DNA of 64,000 bases from Gammaproteobacteria bacterium (ex Lamellibrachia satsuma) (GCA_019623805.1 CP053680.1:1488001-1552000); one strand, 5' to 3'; numbered from the stretch's first letter, positions 47,001-55,818 are shown. Translations and numbers: made by a program. Notes: a model not told the origin generated them from the sequence alone.

Positions 47001-48565
47001 TGTAGGTACTGATCCAGATCCTGCGCCGAAGTCTTGGCGGTGGTCGCCACGATGACAAGCCGCTTATCCGAGTCACTTTCAGCCCGTCTGATTGCCTGAG
47101 TCGCTTCTATACCGTTCAACTCCGGCATATGGATATCCATGAGTAGCAGATCGTAGGAGAGGCGGCGTACTGCCTCGACGGCCTGTTCCCCGTCTGTAAC
47201 GATATCGACTTGGCATCCCAGCTGCTGCAGCATGGCTTCCGTCACTTCCTGATTGACCGGATTATCCTCAGCCAGCAGTACTCTGGCTGCAAAAACCGGC
47301 AGAGTCACACTCTCGGCGATCACATCGGTCTGAGCGGCAGATTTCTGTTCACTCTCCCTATTCTCCGAAGGCGCGGCAAAACCGGCGGCGAAGCGAAAAG
47401 TGCTGCCACACCCCGGCTCACTCTCCACGGTGATGCACCCTCCCATCAGCTGAGATAACTGCTGTGAGATTGAGAGCCCCAGGCCCGTTCCACCAAAATA
47501 GCGCGAGGTTGAACCATCCGCCTGGGTAAAGGCGGAAAATATCTCAGACTGCCTCTCTTCAGGAATTCCGATACCTGTATCGGTTACCTGAAAACAGAGC
47601 GGTATCGCCTGCGGCCCATGCCTTAATCGACTGACAGTAAGCCGGACCGCACCACTTTCAGTGAATTTGATGGCATTCCCCAGGAGATTTGTCAGCACCT
47701 GACGCAGACGCGTAGGGTCACCCTGCATCCCGCTGGGAACATCCTCATCCAACTCATATTCGAGACTCAGTCCTTTGCGGTGTGCGGATTTTTTGAATAG
47801 ATCGCAGGTCTCTGCCACCAGCGTCCGGAGATCAAAATCGACAGTTTCCAGATCCAGTCTTCCTGCCTCGATCTTGGAGAAATCGAGCAGATCATTGACG
47901 ATATTGAGCAATGTGCCGCCGGAATTACGGATCGTGTTCGCATAGTGAAACTGTTTCTCATCAAGCTGGGTTCCCAGCAACAGTTCTGTCATGCCCAACA
48001 TACCATTCATGGGAGCACGGATTTCATGGGTCGCATCCGCCAGAAAGCGGGATTTGGCTCGATTCGAAGCCTCTGCACTGCTCTTTGCCCTGGCAAAGTC
48101 CTGTGTCTTTTTTTCCAGCTCGACATGCTCGCGGCTGAGTTGACTCGTCCGCGCCTCAACCAGACGCGACATATCCGAACTGTATGCGGATATCGAGGCA
48201 TCGCGACGCTGAATCGCTTCCAGCAGATCATTGATGCCTTCGTAGATTTTGCCAAACCCAGTGCGCTGCTTGGGTTGCAGACGTAGTGTATAGTCACCGT
48301 CACTGGCAAGTGACTTCAGTGCCTCAAGCAGTTGGTCCAAAGGAACGGAGAACCGCTTTTCCATCCAAAGCGCAACAAACAGAATGATAATCAGGGTAAG
48401 GCCGAAGACAGCAGCCAGGGTTTCAACAGAGGAAAAGTGAGGCTCAGCAAAGAGCGGGGAGAGGAAATAGAGCAGCGTGAACGCAATCGCAAGGGTGAGT
48501 ACTGAAATCAGAAGCAGGTTGACTACCAGTTGGAAACGTACTGAGCCTCCTCTCAACCCTTTCAT
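44033..48565 (-). CDS. Tandem hybrid histidine kinase with two complete phosphorelays
   Basis: 1510 residues. Order: two membrane helices (about 11-38, 48-68) and a HAMP-like linker; kinase 1 with H180 (ATHEIRAPMNG) and ATPase 1 (NAIKF, GTGLGLSIS near 360); receiver 1 with D477; Hpt 1 with H631; receiver 2 with D756; kinase 2 with H869 (MSHEIRTPMNG) and ATPase 2 (GTGLGLSIS near 1050); a degenerate receiver (D1162 and K1212 kept, N-terminal acidic pair lost); receiver 4 with D1304; Hpt 2 with H1455 (AHALKGL). The first sensory segment has almost no periplasmic loop, so the signal may be cytoplasmic or in the membrane. BarA/Evg-like phosphorelays normally have one such set. No response regulator is adjacent. 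AGAAGG lies nine bases before the ATG. Confidence 0.92.
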   Translation of the reverse strand: MKGLRGGSVRFQLVVNLLLISVLTLAIAFTLLYFLSPLFAEPHFSSVETLAAVFGLTLIIILFVALWMEKRFSVPLDQLLEALKSLASDGDYTLRLQPKQRTGFGKIYEGINDLLEAIQRRDASISAYSSDMSRLVEARTSQLSREHVELEKKTQDFARAKSSAEASNRAKSRFLADATHEIRAPMNGMLGMTELLLGTQLDEKQFHYANTIRNSGGTLLNIVNDLLDFSKIEAGRLDLETVDFDLRTLVAETCDLFKKSAHRKGLSLEYELDEDVPSGMQGDPTRLRQVLTNLLGNAIKFTESGAVRLTVSRLRHGPQAIPLCFQVTDTGIGIPEERQSEIFSAFTQADGSTSRYFGGTGLGLSISQQLSQLMGGCITVESEPGCGSTFRFAAGFAAPSENRESEQKSAAQTDVIAESVTLPVFAARVLLAEDNPVNQEVTEAMLQQLGCQVDIVTDGEQAVEAVRRLSYDLLLMDIHMPELNGIEATQAIRRAESDSDKRLVIVATTAKTSAQDLDQYLQQGLDDFLAKPFELTDLAGMLGRWLIPVSGELPDAGDGDGLQGVMDETSSSKDALVPQKMEKLRTHYNGKRQGRFSQLIKIYLESSHRLLDNLLDGVETLDAGAISQAAHSLSSASGNLAATELASLCKTLELEGRAGQLANAPERLAAIEAEYGRVGDALQGLVQKELGADEGGEAGSENMGGPRILIVDDEITARQIAKDVLEDSGFEVMEATEGYEALELFEQEQPDLVLLDVEMPLLDGFETCRRMSRRMEAKDIPIVMVTGRGDIEAVERAYTMGATDFVTKPVKWPVLLQRINYILGSAEILEKLRQNERSLAHALEELRRKRDEALSAVKARGEFLANMSHEIRTPMNGVMGMLALLEDADLEGKERDYLDTARRSADSLLHIINDILDFSKIEAEKLTLECVDFDLGRLVEETASLFVESANSKDLELNCYIANSISGIFSGDPTRIRQVLSNLVSNAVKFTNRGGVFLKVELQEEHGGKQWIRFTVEDTGIGVQEGEQAHLFEPFTQGDGSVTRKYGGTGLGLSISKELVRMMGGELGMTSRVGRGSSFFFHLPLMHVSKAEPFRVVSESDVLEHWAMIVGGSATSRFVLETYLKTDPFLKFSTCASYSQAIQILHENAVQGTQKYHLLLLDCDAIETGGREYVEHLKDDPATKDLKIVPLLQGGRSVCDYDVAEVDGVLAKPVRKDQLFEMLSNLFSNRDNNTMLQQKREGKREQQILPRFQGSVLVVDDEPMNLMVAVGILEKLGISPDNAKNGQQAIEKSRMVEYDLILMDCQMPGMSGYEVTGMIRNREALSGGNRTPIIAMTANAMEGAKEEAIQHGMDDYISKPFQPGELASLLSSWLLPAQDVADSPGQAEIDGELIADAEQRPVVWDRVAALKTIDGDEKLLGQMIEMFVERVPVTLGHIISAMDKDDAAVMAGSAHALKGLVSHFSAYRARDLAAELEKRAKLGELAGVDELVGSLRLEVETLVANLDDAR

Positions 48566-48607
48566 TACACAGCACCTTCTCTGAAAAGAAGGCTGGGAAC
48601 AACAATC

Positions 48608-48967
48608 TTAGGCCGTGCCGCCACATAGAACAGGCGTGCGCCGGCGAATCGCCTTTGTCCGCAAAAAATCAACATACTGAAGACGGCCCCCAAAACATAT
48701 CACTTCCAAAATGCGGCTGCCCCGACGAGTCACTTCCATGATGTAGGTGTTGGTGGCTACACGCTCTGTGGCGCACTTGTCACGCTCATTCCCCTCATTA
48801 CCGGAACCAGCCCACATACTGTAACCTGAAACAGCTTGATCATCATCAAAAAAACAACCTTTTTTAACGACAACTCTTTGATATGTCGATATTTGGATCA
48901 AATTTATCATTGCAGCAGAGACGGCCAAAGGCAGCGCATGCTGAAGTAAAACGCACTCATGAATCAT
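48608..48967 (-). CDS. Possible small protein, uncertain
   Basis: This 119-residue frame lies between the TAXI gene and the kinase gene, on the same strand, and overlaps the TAXI gene's 3' end by 11 bases. It is richer in A+T than its neighbours. The first 40 residues look non-coding-like; the later part (TYIMEVTRRGSRILEVICFG) is more protein-like and may start further in. I recognise no family. Alternatively, this 390-base space is only the kinase leader. Confidence 0.25.
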   Translation of the reverse strand: MIHECVLLQHALPLAVSAAMINLIQISTYQRVVVKKGCFFDDDQAVSGYSMWAGSGNEGNERDKCATERVATNTYIMEVTRRGSRILEVICFGGRLQYVDFLRTKAIRRRTPVLCGGTA

Positions 48968-50264
48968 CAGTCCCCATTACAGCCCCTCGCACCATATTGA
49001 TATGGATGCGCAAGTCATAGAGCTGACCGGCAAAAGAGAGGGGCACATCAATCTTCATCACCTCCTCCCTGAGATCAAGCAACGCCTTCAACAGGATCTC
49101 TTTTTGCTCTGGAGTCAGCGACTTACGACTCATGCCGTCAAGCACCTCCAACTGACTGTACCAGCGATAGATACGGGCCCGCATGCGCCAGTTATAGATC
49201 GGCGGCATGAGTTTGAAGAGCGGCAACAGAACCATCACCAGGGGCAACAGCATGATTTTCAGACGATCCACCAGGGTTGCCGCCCAAAATGGCAGATAGC
49301 GCTGTAGAAAAGGCGCTCCATGCTTGTAGAAACGGCCGGCCTCATCGCTGAGAGGAAACTCAAGAAACTCGGAGGTGGGGAAATCTCCCCGCGATCCAAA
49401 TCAGCCACCATCACCATGCACCTCATCCATCGCCTGCAGCAGCAGGTCCGCCAACGCCGGATGCAGTGAATCGTTCATCACAAGATTGGCGACCGGGGCC
49501 AGCAGGCTGACGGATTCCGGAGGGATATTCGTCTGCAGATCCATAGCGCCTTCCGGCAGATTAACACTGGAGAGAAAATGGTGCCGACGCGCATAGGCAT
49601 CCACCCGATGGAAGTTCATCAGGTGAATCTCAGGTTGCTCGAGTAGCGTTCGAACCAGCGGAGCGGTGGGTGAGACTACGAATACTGCAATCTCCACATC
49701 ACCCTTCACCAAGGCCTCCAGCGCCTGCCGTCCACCCAATGAGACCGCTTCAATCGCCCGCTCATCCACACCATTGTCACGCAACAGAAAAAGCGTCAAC
49801 GCCTTTGTTCCACTGCCATCAGCACCCACTGCAACCCTTTTTCCAGCCACATCAGTGAGCTGCCGAAGCGGTTGATTCCCACGATAGAAGACCCACATGG
49901 GTTCATACTCGATACCACCCAGGGAGCGCAACTCGTCCGCTGTACGAACAGAACCCGTACCACCCTGTACAAACCCTATTTGAGAATCATGCCGTCCCAA
50001 CAGTCCCAGATTTTCAATGGATCCTGCAGTCTCAAGGATGTCCAGCCGCACCTTCTCCCTTGCCAGAATCTTCTTATAGCGCAGGGCAAACTGATAGTAA
50101 GCCCCTTCAGGGCTGCCCGCAGCAATCGTCAGGTGGTCAGGCGGTGGAGGAACAACGAACTGATAGGCAACACCGAAAGCGAGCAGCGCCAGTATCAGTG
50201 CAGGCCAATAGGTGGAAAAAAGATGTTTTTGTTCTTTTACAGTCTGTTTCGGCATCATATTCAC
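48957..50264 (-). pseudogene. TAXI-type TRAP transporter solute-binding protein gene interrupted by an in-frame TGA
   Basis: Two minus-strand frames in the same phase are separated by one stop, TGA at 49403-49401. The first part (50264-49401) has an N-terminal membrane anchor and the TAXI domain: LTIAAGSPEGAYYQFALRYK, GFVQGGTG and AVGADGSGTKALTLFLL. Past the TGA the frame continues FGSRGDFPTSEFLEFPLSDE, then FYKHGAPFLQRYLPFWAATL and a second membrane segment (IMLLPLVMVLLPLFKLMPPI), ending at 48957. The total, about 435 codons, is the usual length of this membrane-anchored family, and both halves look intact. It is either a recent nonsense mutation, a read-through site or a sequencing error. 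No TRAP permease gene is adjacent. Confidence 0.85.
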
Positions 50265-50355
50265 CCGCTTTGGAGCAAGCGCATTTCACCTGAACAAAGT
50301 ACAGCAAATAGCGGTAAGATCAATCCCCACTCAACTGATCCCCTGAATCCAAAAG

Positions 50356-50925
50356 ATGCATACAGGCCGACTCGTACTGACCCCGGAAGATGCTTTTTAT
50401 GTTCCGGCTGATATAGCGGCTCTGCTTGCGAGATTGCATGACATCGATTTTATCGGCGCACGCATCCTCCCGGAGAACGAGGCCGAATATCTGCTGGGCG
50501 AGCGCTTCATGCAGTTGGTCACGTTCATGGGGTGCTCACCTTACATACAGCTGAAACCCACAGAGGATAACCAGCCTTTCTGTCATCTGAAGATAGACGG
50601 CCCCTACACTGATCCGGCATTTCTAGCGGGCAAAAACAGCAATGCGCCCAGCTGTAAAGCGTGCCGTAAACGCATCCCGCAATGGGAGGCTTTGATAAGG
50701 GCCTGGTCAAAACAACCAAAAAGTTATCGCGCGACATGCCCGCATTGCGGCAATCTGCAGAACCCGGCAACCTACAACTGGCGACAGGCGGCAGGCACAG
50801 GCCGTTTCTTTCTGTTCGTGGAAAATATCTTTCCCCAGGAGGCGCAGCCTTCAAAAGCACTGCTCAAGGCACTACAGGGGGATGATGACAAGGCTTGGTG
50901 CTATTTTTATATTCAGGATGACTGA
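50356..50925 (+). CDS. Hypothetical protein with a four-cysteine zinc ribbon
   Basis: 189 residues. The N-terminal half is unrecognised (LVLTPEDAFYVPADIAALLA, GERFMQLVTFMGCSPYI). A zinc-ribbon-like module follows: C100-x2-C103 (CKAC) and C128-x2-C131 (CPHC), 24 residues apart. The protein ends in a hydrophobic/aromatic stretch (GRFFLFVENIFPQEA, WCYFYIQDD). No signal peptide or membrane segment. It is divergent from the TAXI gene and convergent with the diguanylate cyclase gene. The function is unknown. Confidence 0.75.
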   Translation: MHTGRLVLTPEDAFYVPADIAALLARLHDIDFIGARILPENEAEYLLGERFMQLVTFMGCSPYIQLKPTEDNQPFCHLKIDGPYTDPAFLAGKNSNAPSCKACRKRIPQWEALIRAWSKQPKSYRATCPHCGNLQNPATYNWRQAAGTGRFFLFVENIFPQEAQPSKALLKALQGDDDKAWCYFYIQDD

Positions 50926-50957
50926 TCCGCTCATTGGGTAGTCGACAGTGATGAGGC

Positions 50958-52505
50958 TCAGGCCACTTCGCAGCAATTTTTCCCTTTACCCTTGGCCGTG
51001 TAGAGCGCCTTGTCAGCGCGATCGAATACAGCCTCGACCGTGTCACCCTCCCCAAAACAGCTGATGCCGCAGGAGATGGATACCTGGACTGCCTTGGTGC
51101 CTGAATGAAATCCGCTCGCGCCGACCGCCTCACGCATCTCTTCCGCCACGCTCAGAGCCTTTTCCTGATCTGTGCCACAAAGCAGGGTGACGAACTCCTC
51201 TCCACCATAGCGGGCGATAAAATCCGTTTCGCGAAGCCTATTCTGGAGTGTTTTCGCAATAATTCTCAGGGCGCTGTCTCCCGCCTGATGGCCATAACGA
51301 TCATTGATTTTCTTGAAGTCATCTACATCCCAGACAAGCATGGATAGTGGCTCTCCAAACCTTTTCCAGCGCGCAAACTCCTGGCTGACCCGCTCGTCAT
51401 AGGCCAACCGGTTCGGCAACTCTGTGACCGCATCCTGCAGCGCAAGATGATGCGCCTCCACCATGCGAAAACGGATATCATCCGATTCCTGCTCCATTTC
51501 CCGCAAACGTTCCCGCAGGGCACGCTCCTCGGTTTCAGCATTTTGGTAACGCTGCTCTTCATCCACGAGAAACTGATCCATACTCAGCTGGATGTGGTCC
51601 AGACGCTGCGCAACAGTCCGCTTCAACTGCCCCAGATCCGTCGCTTCCCGCACTGAGGACTGGAGACCATCCACATCGGAGGCTACTGCCACATTCAGCC
51701 GGCGCCCACTCTTTATCGCTGCTTCCCGACTATCATGGCCATTTCGAAGATGGGTATCGAGTTCCTGCAACCGTTGGGTCAACTCTTCGAGAAAACTTTC
51801 CGTCTCCTGAATCTCTGTCTGGGCATCACCATAGAAGCGGGAGGTCAACTCCAACAGATCCCGTAACACCCTGACCCACTCATCCGCTGCCGGTTTATCC
51901 GCCAACCTGTTTTGAAAGCCGGAGATGTCGGTGCCCCAGTGGCCAGGCCAACTGGCGCGATCCAACAACTCCATCAGCATATGGTTAGGCGTATCACCCT
52001 TACCGCCGCGCCCCTTTCCGCTGCCGAGAAGACGTCCAAACAGACCGTCTTTGGGCGGGGCTCCTTCAGAAACCGCGTGATTCAATAGCGCCGCCAAACG
52101 ATCCAATTCGGTTTCCGCCACATGAGCTGGGTCGCTCAACAGATGGCTAAAAAGCCTTGAAGCCTCGGACACTTCGCGCTTCGGCAGCTGAAGACGCGAG
52201 ATCAACTGATCACAGATCCCCAGCGACCCTGGCTCTGTAAAATCATCGTTGTCCGATTGATGAACCAGACTGTCCGAAAGGGCATTCAGCCGCTCATTCA
52301 GGGTGGGTTTGACACCGTTGCGAACAGCGTCACGAATACTTTTCAGATGAGGATCAAGACTGGGATCCATCCCGCTGGTGGCGACTGTCAAACGGGTAAT
52401 GGCACGTACCAGAAGACCTTCGGTTTCCGCACGGGAACCCAGCGACTGCTCATGTTGCAGCAGCAACTCCTGATATGCCTGTTTCCAGTCCTTTTCGTCG
52501 GCCAT
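50958..52505 (-). CDS. Diguanylate cyclase (GGEEF)
   Basis: 515 residues. The first 340 are soluble, helical and coiled-coil-like (LTQRLQELDTHLRNGHDSRE, ERALRERLREMEQESDDIRF), with no recognised sensor domain. The GGDEF domain begins near VTELPNRLAYDERVSQE; the active site is YGGEEF, and the inhibitory site RETD lies five residues before it, so product inhibition by c-di-GMP is expected. It makes c-di-GMP in the cytoplasm. Type IV pili and the GGDEF-EAL gene at 62814 could be connected, but that is inference. Confidence 0.92.
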   Translation of the reverse strand: MADEKDWKQAYQELLLQHEQSLGSRAETEGLLVRAITRLTVATSGMDPSLDPHLKSIRDAVRNGVKPTLNERLNALSDSLVHQSDNDDFTEPGSLGICDQLISRLQLPKREVSEASRLFSHLLSDPAHVAETELDRLAALLNHAVSEGAPPKDGLFGRLLGSGKGRGGKGDTPNHMLMELLDRASWPGHWGTDISGFQNRLADKPAADEWVRVLRDLLELTSRFYGDAQTEIQETESFLEELTQRLQELDTHLRNGHDSREAAIKSGRRLNVAVASDVDGLQSSVREATDLGQLKRTVAQRLDHIQLSMDQFLVDEEQRYQNAETEERALRERLREMEQESDDIRFRMVEAHHLALQDAVTELPNRLAYDERVSQEFARWKRFGEPLSMLVWDVDDFKKINDRYGHQAGDSALRIIAKTLQNRLRETDFIARYGGEEFVTLLCGTDQEKALSVAEEMREAVGASGFHSGTKAVQVSISCGISCFGEGDTVEAVFDRADKALYTAKGKGKNCCEVA

Positions 52506-52702
52506 GTGAAATAATTCGGTTGTAATCCAGATCCCGCAACAAGACTCTCGTCAAGCAACTTATCAATAACCCATTGCATGCAGGATGCTGTTCACAAGTT
52601 CGCCAACACCCTACGCCCAGTTGTTCCCGCCTGGCAGCGATATACCTGCCGACACGATTTTTTCCTAGATTATCAGCGCTGCAAAGAAAAGCAACGTATC
52701 AA

Positions 52703-53506
52703 TCAGGCTGCTTTGGCAAGCCTTACGTTCGCCGGCAATTCGATTTCCAGACTGACGGGTAGATGATCAGAGTGGGCATAGTCCAACACCTCGGCCTTGG
52801 CGACACGCAGACTTGGAGAGGCCAAAATATGATCCAGCTTGCGATTGGGTCGCCAGCTCGGAAAGGTTTTGAGATCGCAGGAGGTTCCCTGCAGATCGGT
52901 ATTGTCCATCAGGAAACGGAACTCCTGGGATCCACAGCCACAGTTAAAGTCACCCATCAGGATCAGGTGGGAGTAGTGGGACACCAGCTCACTGATATAG
53001 GAGAATTGCCGCAACCGCGCACGCCGACCCAAGGCCAGATGCATAATGCAGACACCCAGCGGTTTTTCGCTGGTGGCAAACTCCATCAACATCGCTCCTC
53101 GACCTGGAAGCCCCGGCAGACGATGTTCCACAATGGTGCTGGGATGCACCCGGCTAAGGACGCCGTTGCTGTGTTGGGCCAGTTTCCCCAGGCTGCGGTT
53201 TATCTGTTTGTACCAATAGGGAAAACCCGCCTGCTGAGCAAGATATTCCGTCTGATCCAGAAAGCCACTGCGCAGACTGCCTGAGTCCACCTCCTGCAGC
53301 CCCACCAGATCGAAATCCTTGAGCAGACGGGCAATACGATTCAGATTTGCCAATCGGTCGCGATGGGGCAGAAGATGCTTCCAGCTATGGGTGACATATT
53401 CCCGATAGCGGCGGGTATCAACACCGGTCTGAATATTATAACTGAGCAGACGCAAACGATGGGCGTCCGTCCTGCCCACACCGTGTCTCTCTATCTGTCT
53501 CTGCAT
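52703..53506 (-). CDS. Endonuclease/exonuclease/phosphatase (EEP) family hydrolase
   Basis: 267 residues. EEP-fold motifs in order: LRLLSYNIQTG, LVGLQEVDSGS, SNGVLSR, IMHLALG, LILMGDFNCG and the C-terminal YAHSDHLPVS with its catalytic histidine. These bind a divalent metal and hydrolyse phosphodiester or phosphate esters. There is no signal peptide, so the enzyme is probably cytoplasmic. The substrate (DNA, phospholipid or other) cannot be inferred. It is single, with about 200 bases on its 3' side lacking features. Confidence 0.85.
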   Translation of the reverse strand: MQRQIERHGVGRTDAHRLRLLSYNIQTGVDTRRYREYVTHSWKHLLPHRDRLANLNRIARLLKDFDLVGLQEVDSGSLRSGFLDQTEYLAQQAGFPYWYKQINRSLGKLAQHSNGVLSRVHPSTIVEHRLPGLPGRGAMLMEFATSEKPLGVCIMHLALGRRARLRQFSYISELVSHYSHLILMGDFNCGCGSQEFRFLMDNTDLQGTSCDLKTFPSWRPNRKLDHILASPSLRVAKAEVLDYAHSDHLPVSLEIELPANVRLAKAA

Positions 53507-53611
53507 CTGGTATTACCCCATGCCATGCCCCGTCAACCGGGATATGTTCCGCCCTATCTTTAATATTACGGCATCTAGTGGAAAAAACTTGAATCTGGGT
53601 CGAAAACCACG

Positions 53612-53637
53612 AAAAAAGGCGGCCGAAGCCGCCTTTT
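53612..53637 (-). terminator. Terminator of the cytochrome c4 gene
   Basis: On the minus strand GGCGGC, TTCG, GCCGCC is followed by TTTTTT, about 25 bases after the stop. The stem with a TTCG loop is very stable. Confidence 0.9.
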
Positions 53638-53657
53638 CCACCATTCGTGTCATGAAT

Positions 53658-54266
53658 TTACTTTTTCAGGCCCTGAATATACTGAGCCACTGCTGCAATC
53701 TCTGCATCAGTCATGCGGGCAACGACACCTTGCATCATTTGGCTGGCATCGTTAGTACGGGCGGCAGAGCGGAAATCTTTCAACGCCTTTTCTGTGTAAA
53801 TGGCATGCTGTCCGGCGAGTGCAGGGAAGTTTGCATCCGGGTTGCCGGCGCCTGAAGGACCGTGGCATGCCATGCAGGCAGCAACGCCGGTTCCAGCGTT
53901 GCCGGCCCGATAGAGGGACTCACCTAACTCCGCTTTATCTGCAGCTGCGGTACCCATGGTCTTTTTCTGGCTGCTGAAGTAAGCAGCAAGATCAGCGATA
54001 TCCTGATCTGCCAGGGGCGCGGCCTGAGCCGTCATCAGGGGATCTTTTCGGGCGCCTGACTTGAAATCCCTGATCTGTTTTTCAATGTACTTGGGGTGTT
54101 GGCCGGCCAGTTTCGGCCACTGCGCATTTAAACTGTTACCATCAGGACCGTGACATGCCATGCAGGCGGTTGATTTCCCCTTGCCGGCCTCGGCATCACC
54201 CGCAGATTGGGCGCCGCTTGCAGCAAACACAAGTGCGATGGAAACAGTTACTAGCCATTTATTCAT
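53658..54266 (-). CDS. Dihaem cytochrome c4
   Basis: 202 residues with a signal peptide (MNKWLVTVSIALVFAASGAQ). Two haem sites, CMACH at 35-39 and 131-135, lie in two homologous halves, each with a WPKLAGQHPKY- or FPALAGQHAIY-like segment. This matches cytochrome c4, a periplasmic electron carrier that often feeds cbb3-type oxidase. The two methionine ligands are probably those in DPLMTAQ and ASQMMQG. It is monocistronic with its own terminator. Confidence 0.93.
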   Translation of the reverse strand: MNKWLVTVSIALVFAASGAQSAGDAEAGKGKSTACMACHGPDGNSLNAQWPKLAGQHPKYIEKQIRDFKSGARKDPLMTAQAAPLADQDIADLAAYFSSQKKTMGTAAADKAELGESLYRAGNAGTGVAACMACHGPSGAGNPDANFPALAGQHAIYTEKALKDFRSAARTNDASQMMQGVVARMTDAEIAAVAQYIQGLKK

Positions 54267-54490
54267 GTTCAGTCCCGCTGTTTTCGTGCCTGGATTCAGT
54301 TTTCAACAGGCCCCAACCAGAAACACCACAGTTAGTGGTTTGATTCCAATCGAACCCGATAACCATAAAAAAGCTGCAAAACTATACCAGAACCTTCTAA
54401 TAAAGGTCAAAATATCGGGACTCCTAAAATGATGCTTGTCTTGGCCTGGAGCCACAGCGTATGTTTGGACAGCTATTTCGAGGAACCCAC

Positions 54491-54721
54491 ATGCAGCAAG
54501 ATCCTGATGCCCACATCGTAAACAACTGTTTTGCCATTGTTTTCACACCGAGCCGGCGCCGAAATCGTTTTCCCGAAAACTGTGTCGATGTCGTGGCATC
54601 CGCCGAGGAGGCGATGGATAGGTCAGATGCCGCCGGCAATACCTATGCGGCCCGGGTAGTTGGGCCATCCCGGTCTTCTGAAGGGCTTCGACTCTACTAC
54701 CTGGAACAGTGGCTCGACTGA
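54491..54721 (+). CDS. Small hypothetical protein
   Basis: 76 residues from the ATG at 54491, with GAGGA six bases upstream. Sequence features: HIVNNCFAIVFTPSRRRNRF, then ENCVDVVASAEEAMDRSDAA and a C-terminal VVGPSRSSEGLRLYYLEQWL. I believe similar short proteins occur in sulfur-oxidising gammaproteobacteria, but this is from memory. No membrane segment. It lies between the cytochrome c4 and phosphorylase-like genes, on the opposite strand to both. The function is unknown. Confidence 0.65.
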   Translation: MQQDPDAHIVNNCFAIVFTPSRRRNRFPENCVDVVASAEEAMDRSDAAGNTYAARVVGPSRSSEGLRLYYLEQWLD

Positions 54722-54746
54722 GAGTAACCCGAAACCTCATTTCAGG

Positions 54747-55778
54747 TTAAAGCTGCAACTTCGACAACTCAGCGTCGATGACGGCAGCATCAAGGTTATC
54801 GTAATCCGCCCGGTTGGTTGTCGTTACTCCGCCAGCCATTTCATACCAGGCATAGCCGGTGGTCCAGGGGGCGTGTTCATAACTCCCCTGTTTTCTGCGG
54901 GGCAGGCAATAGAGGCTATCGGGGCGGTAGATCAGATTGTAACTAATACCTTCCCGGTGTAATTCGTTCAAGTAGGCCCAAGCCTCAGGCGCGGAGCCAA
55001 AGCGCAGGCAGTCCACCGGATAAGGTATCTCCCCTCCGTTGTGTCTCCACTGTTCCGCTTCCAAAGGAAGTGGCTGTTCCCGCACAAACATCTGGAAGTG
55101 CAGATGATTGACAGAAGCGAATGCACCGTAACTGTTATAGCCGAAACCCACCCCCGGCAGGCATCCGCCCAACTCTTCGGTCAGATTCCAGATATAGAGA
55201 TGATAGAGATGTGAAAGATACTGCGGCTCCCGCTCCCTCCGCTCAGGCACCAGCAGGCCATGAAATTGGGCGAATGGAAACTTGTTGTAGAGCAGTTCGA
55301 CCTCCAATCCGTGCAACTCCCCCTCCCAAAACACCTCTTTACGCAAAAAGGGTTTGTTGAAATGGAAGCCCCGGGGATCGAAAGGACGATGTATTCCGGT
55401 AACCTTTTCTCCTGTCATCCGCGCCGGACGGAAGGCCCGGATGTGATTGAACTGTAGTTCCCACTCGTCTGCCCGACGAAACTCTGTCAACGCCACCCCG
55501 TCAAAACCAATCGCCATCAATTTAAGGAACACCACCAGATCGTCCGGGGCCGCGGGAACCTCCCGTCCCCCGGAGAGGCTTTCCCGGCAAATCGCCGCCA
55601 GCTGTTCGAAACGATATTGGAGGGGCGCTTTTAGTGCTGCATGGATCTCGGGGTCGAAAGTCGCATTAGCGAGACCCAGGATAAAAACACCGAATCCCGG
55701 CTGCTCAAGGAGATCCCCAAGGCCGGAAAGAAAAGCCTGACGAAAAGTCTCGATAGATAATAAAGGACTACTCGACAT
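54747..55778 (-). CDS. HIT-superfamily phosphorylase-like protein (GDP-sugar or Ap4A phosphorylase type)
   Basis: 343 residues from the ATG at 55778; a TTG seven codons earlier is possible. The HIT-type active-site motif is NHLHFQMFV (HxHxQ, as in GalT and Ap4A phosphorylase), preceded by LYNKFPFAQFHGLLVPERRE. These resemble the VTC2/GDP-glucose phosphorylase and Ap4A phosphorylase branch, which cleave nucleotide sugars or dinucleoside polyphosphates using a histidine nucleophile. The substrate is unknown. An IS701-type element is inserted 40 bases upstream, between this gene and the next minus-strand gene, and may have cut it off from its promoter. Confidence 0.75.
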   Translation of the reverse strand: MSSSPLLSIETFRQAFLSGLGDLLEQPGFGVFILGLANATFDPEIHAALKAPLQYRFEQLAAICRESLSGGREVPAAPDDLVVFLKLMAIGFDGVALTEFRRADEWELQFNHIRAFRPARMTGEKVTGIHRPFDPRGFHFNKPFLRKEVFWEGELHGLEVELLYNKFPFAQFHGLLVPERREREPQYLSHLYHLYIWNLTEELGGCLPGVGFGYNSYGAFASVNHLHFQMFVREQPLPLEAEQWRHNGGEIPYPVDCLRFGSAPEAWAYLNELHREGISYNLIYRPDSLYCLPRRKQGSYEHAPWTTGYAWYEMAGGVTTTNRADYDNLDAAVIDAELSKLQL

Positions 55779-55818
55779 ATCGGATCCGGCACTGGCCAAC
55801 TGAGTCGGAGGAACCTAG

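Noticed and set aside
49401..49403. TGA as a selenocysteine codon
   Set aside because: The position is not a catalytic cysteine or selenocysteine site in this binding-protein family, and I see no convincing hairpin just downstream.
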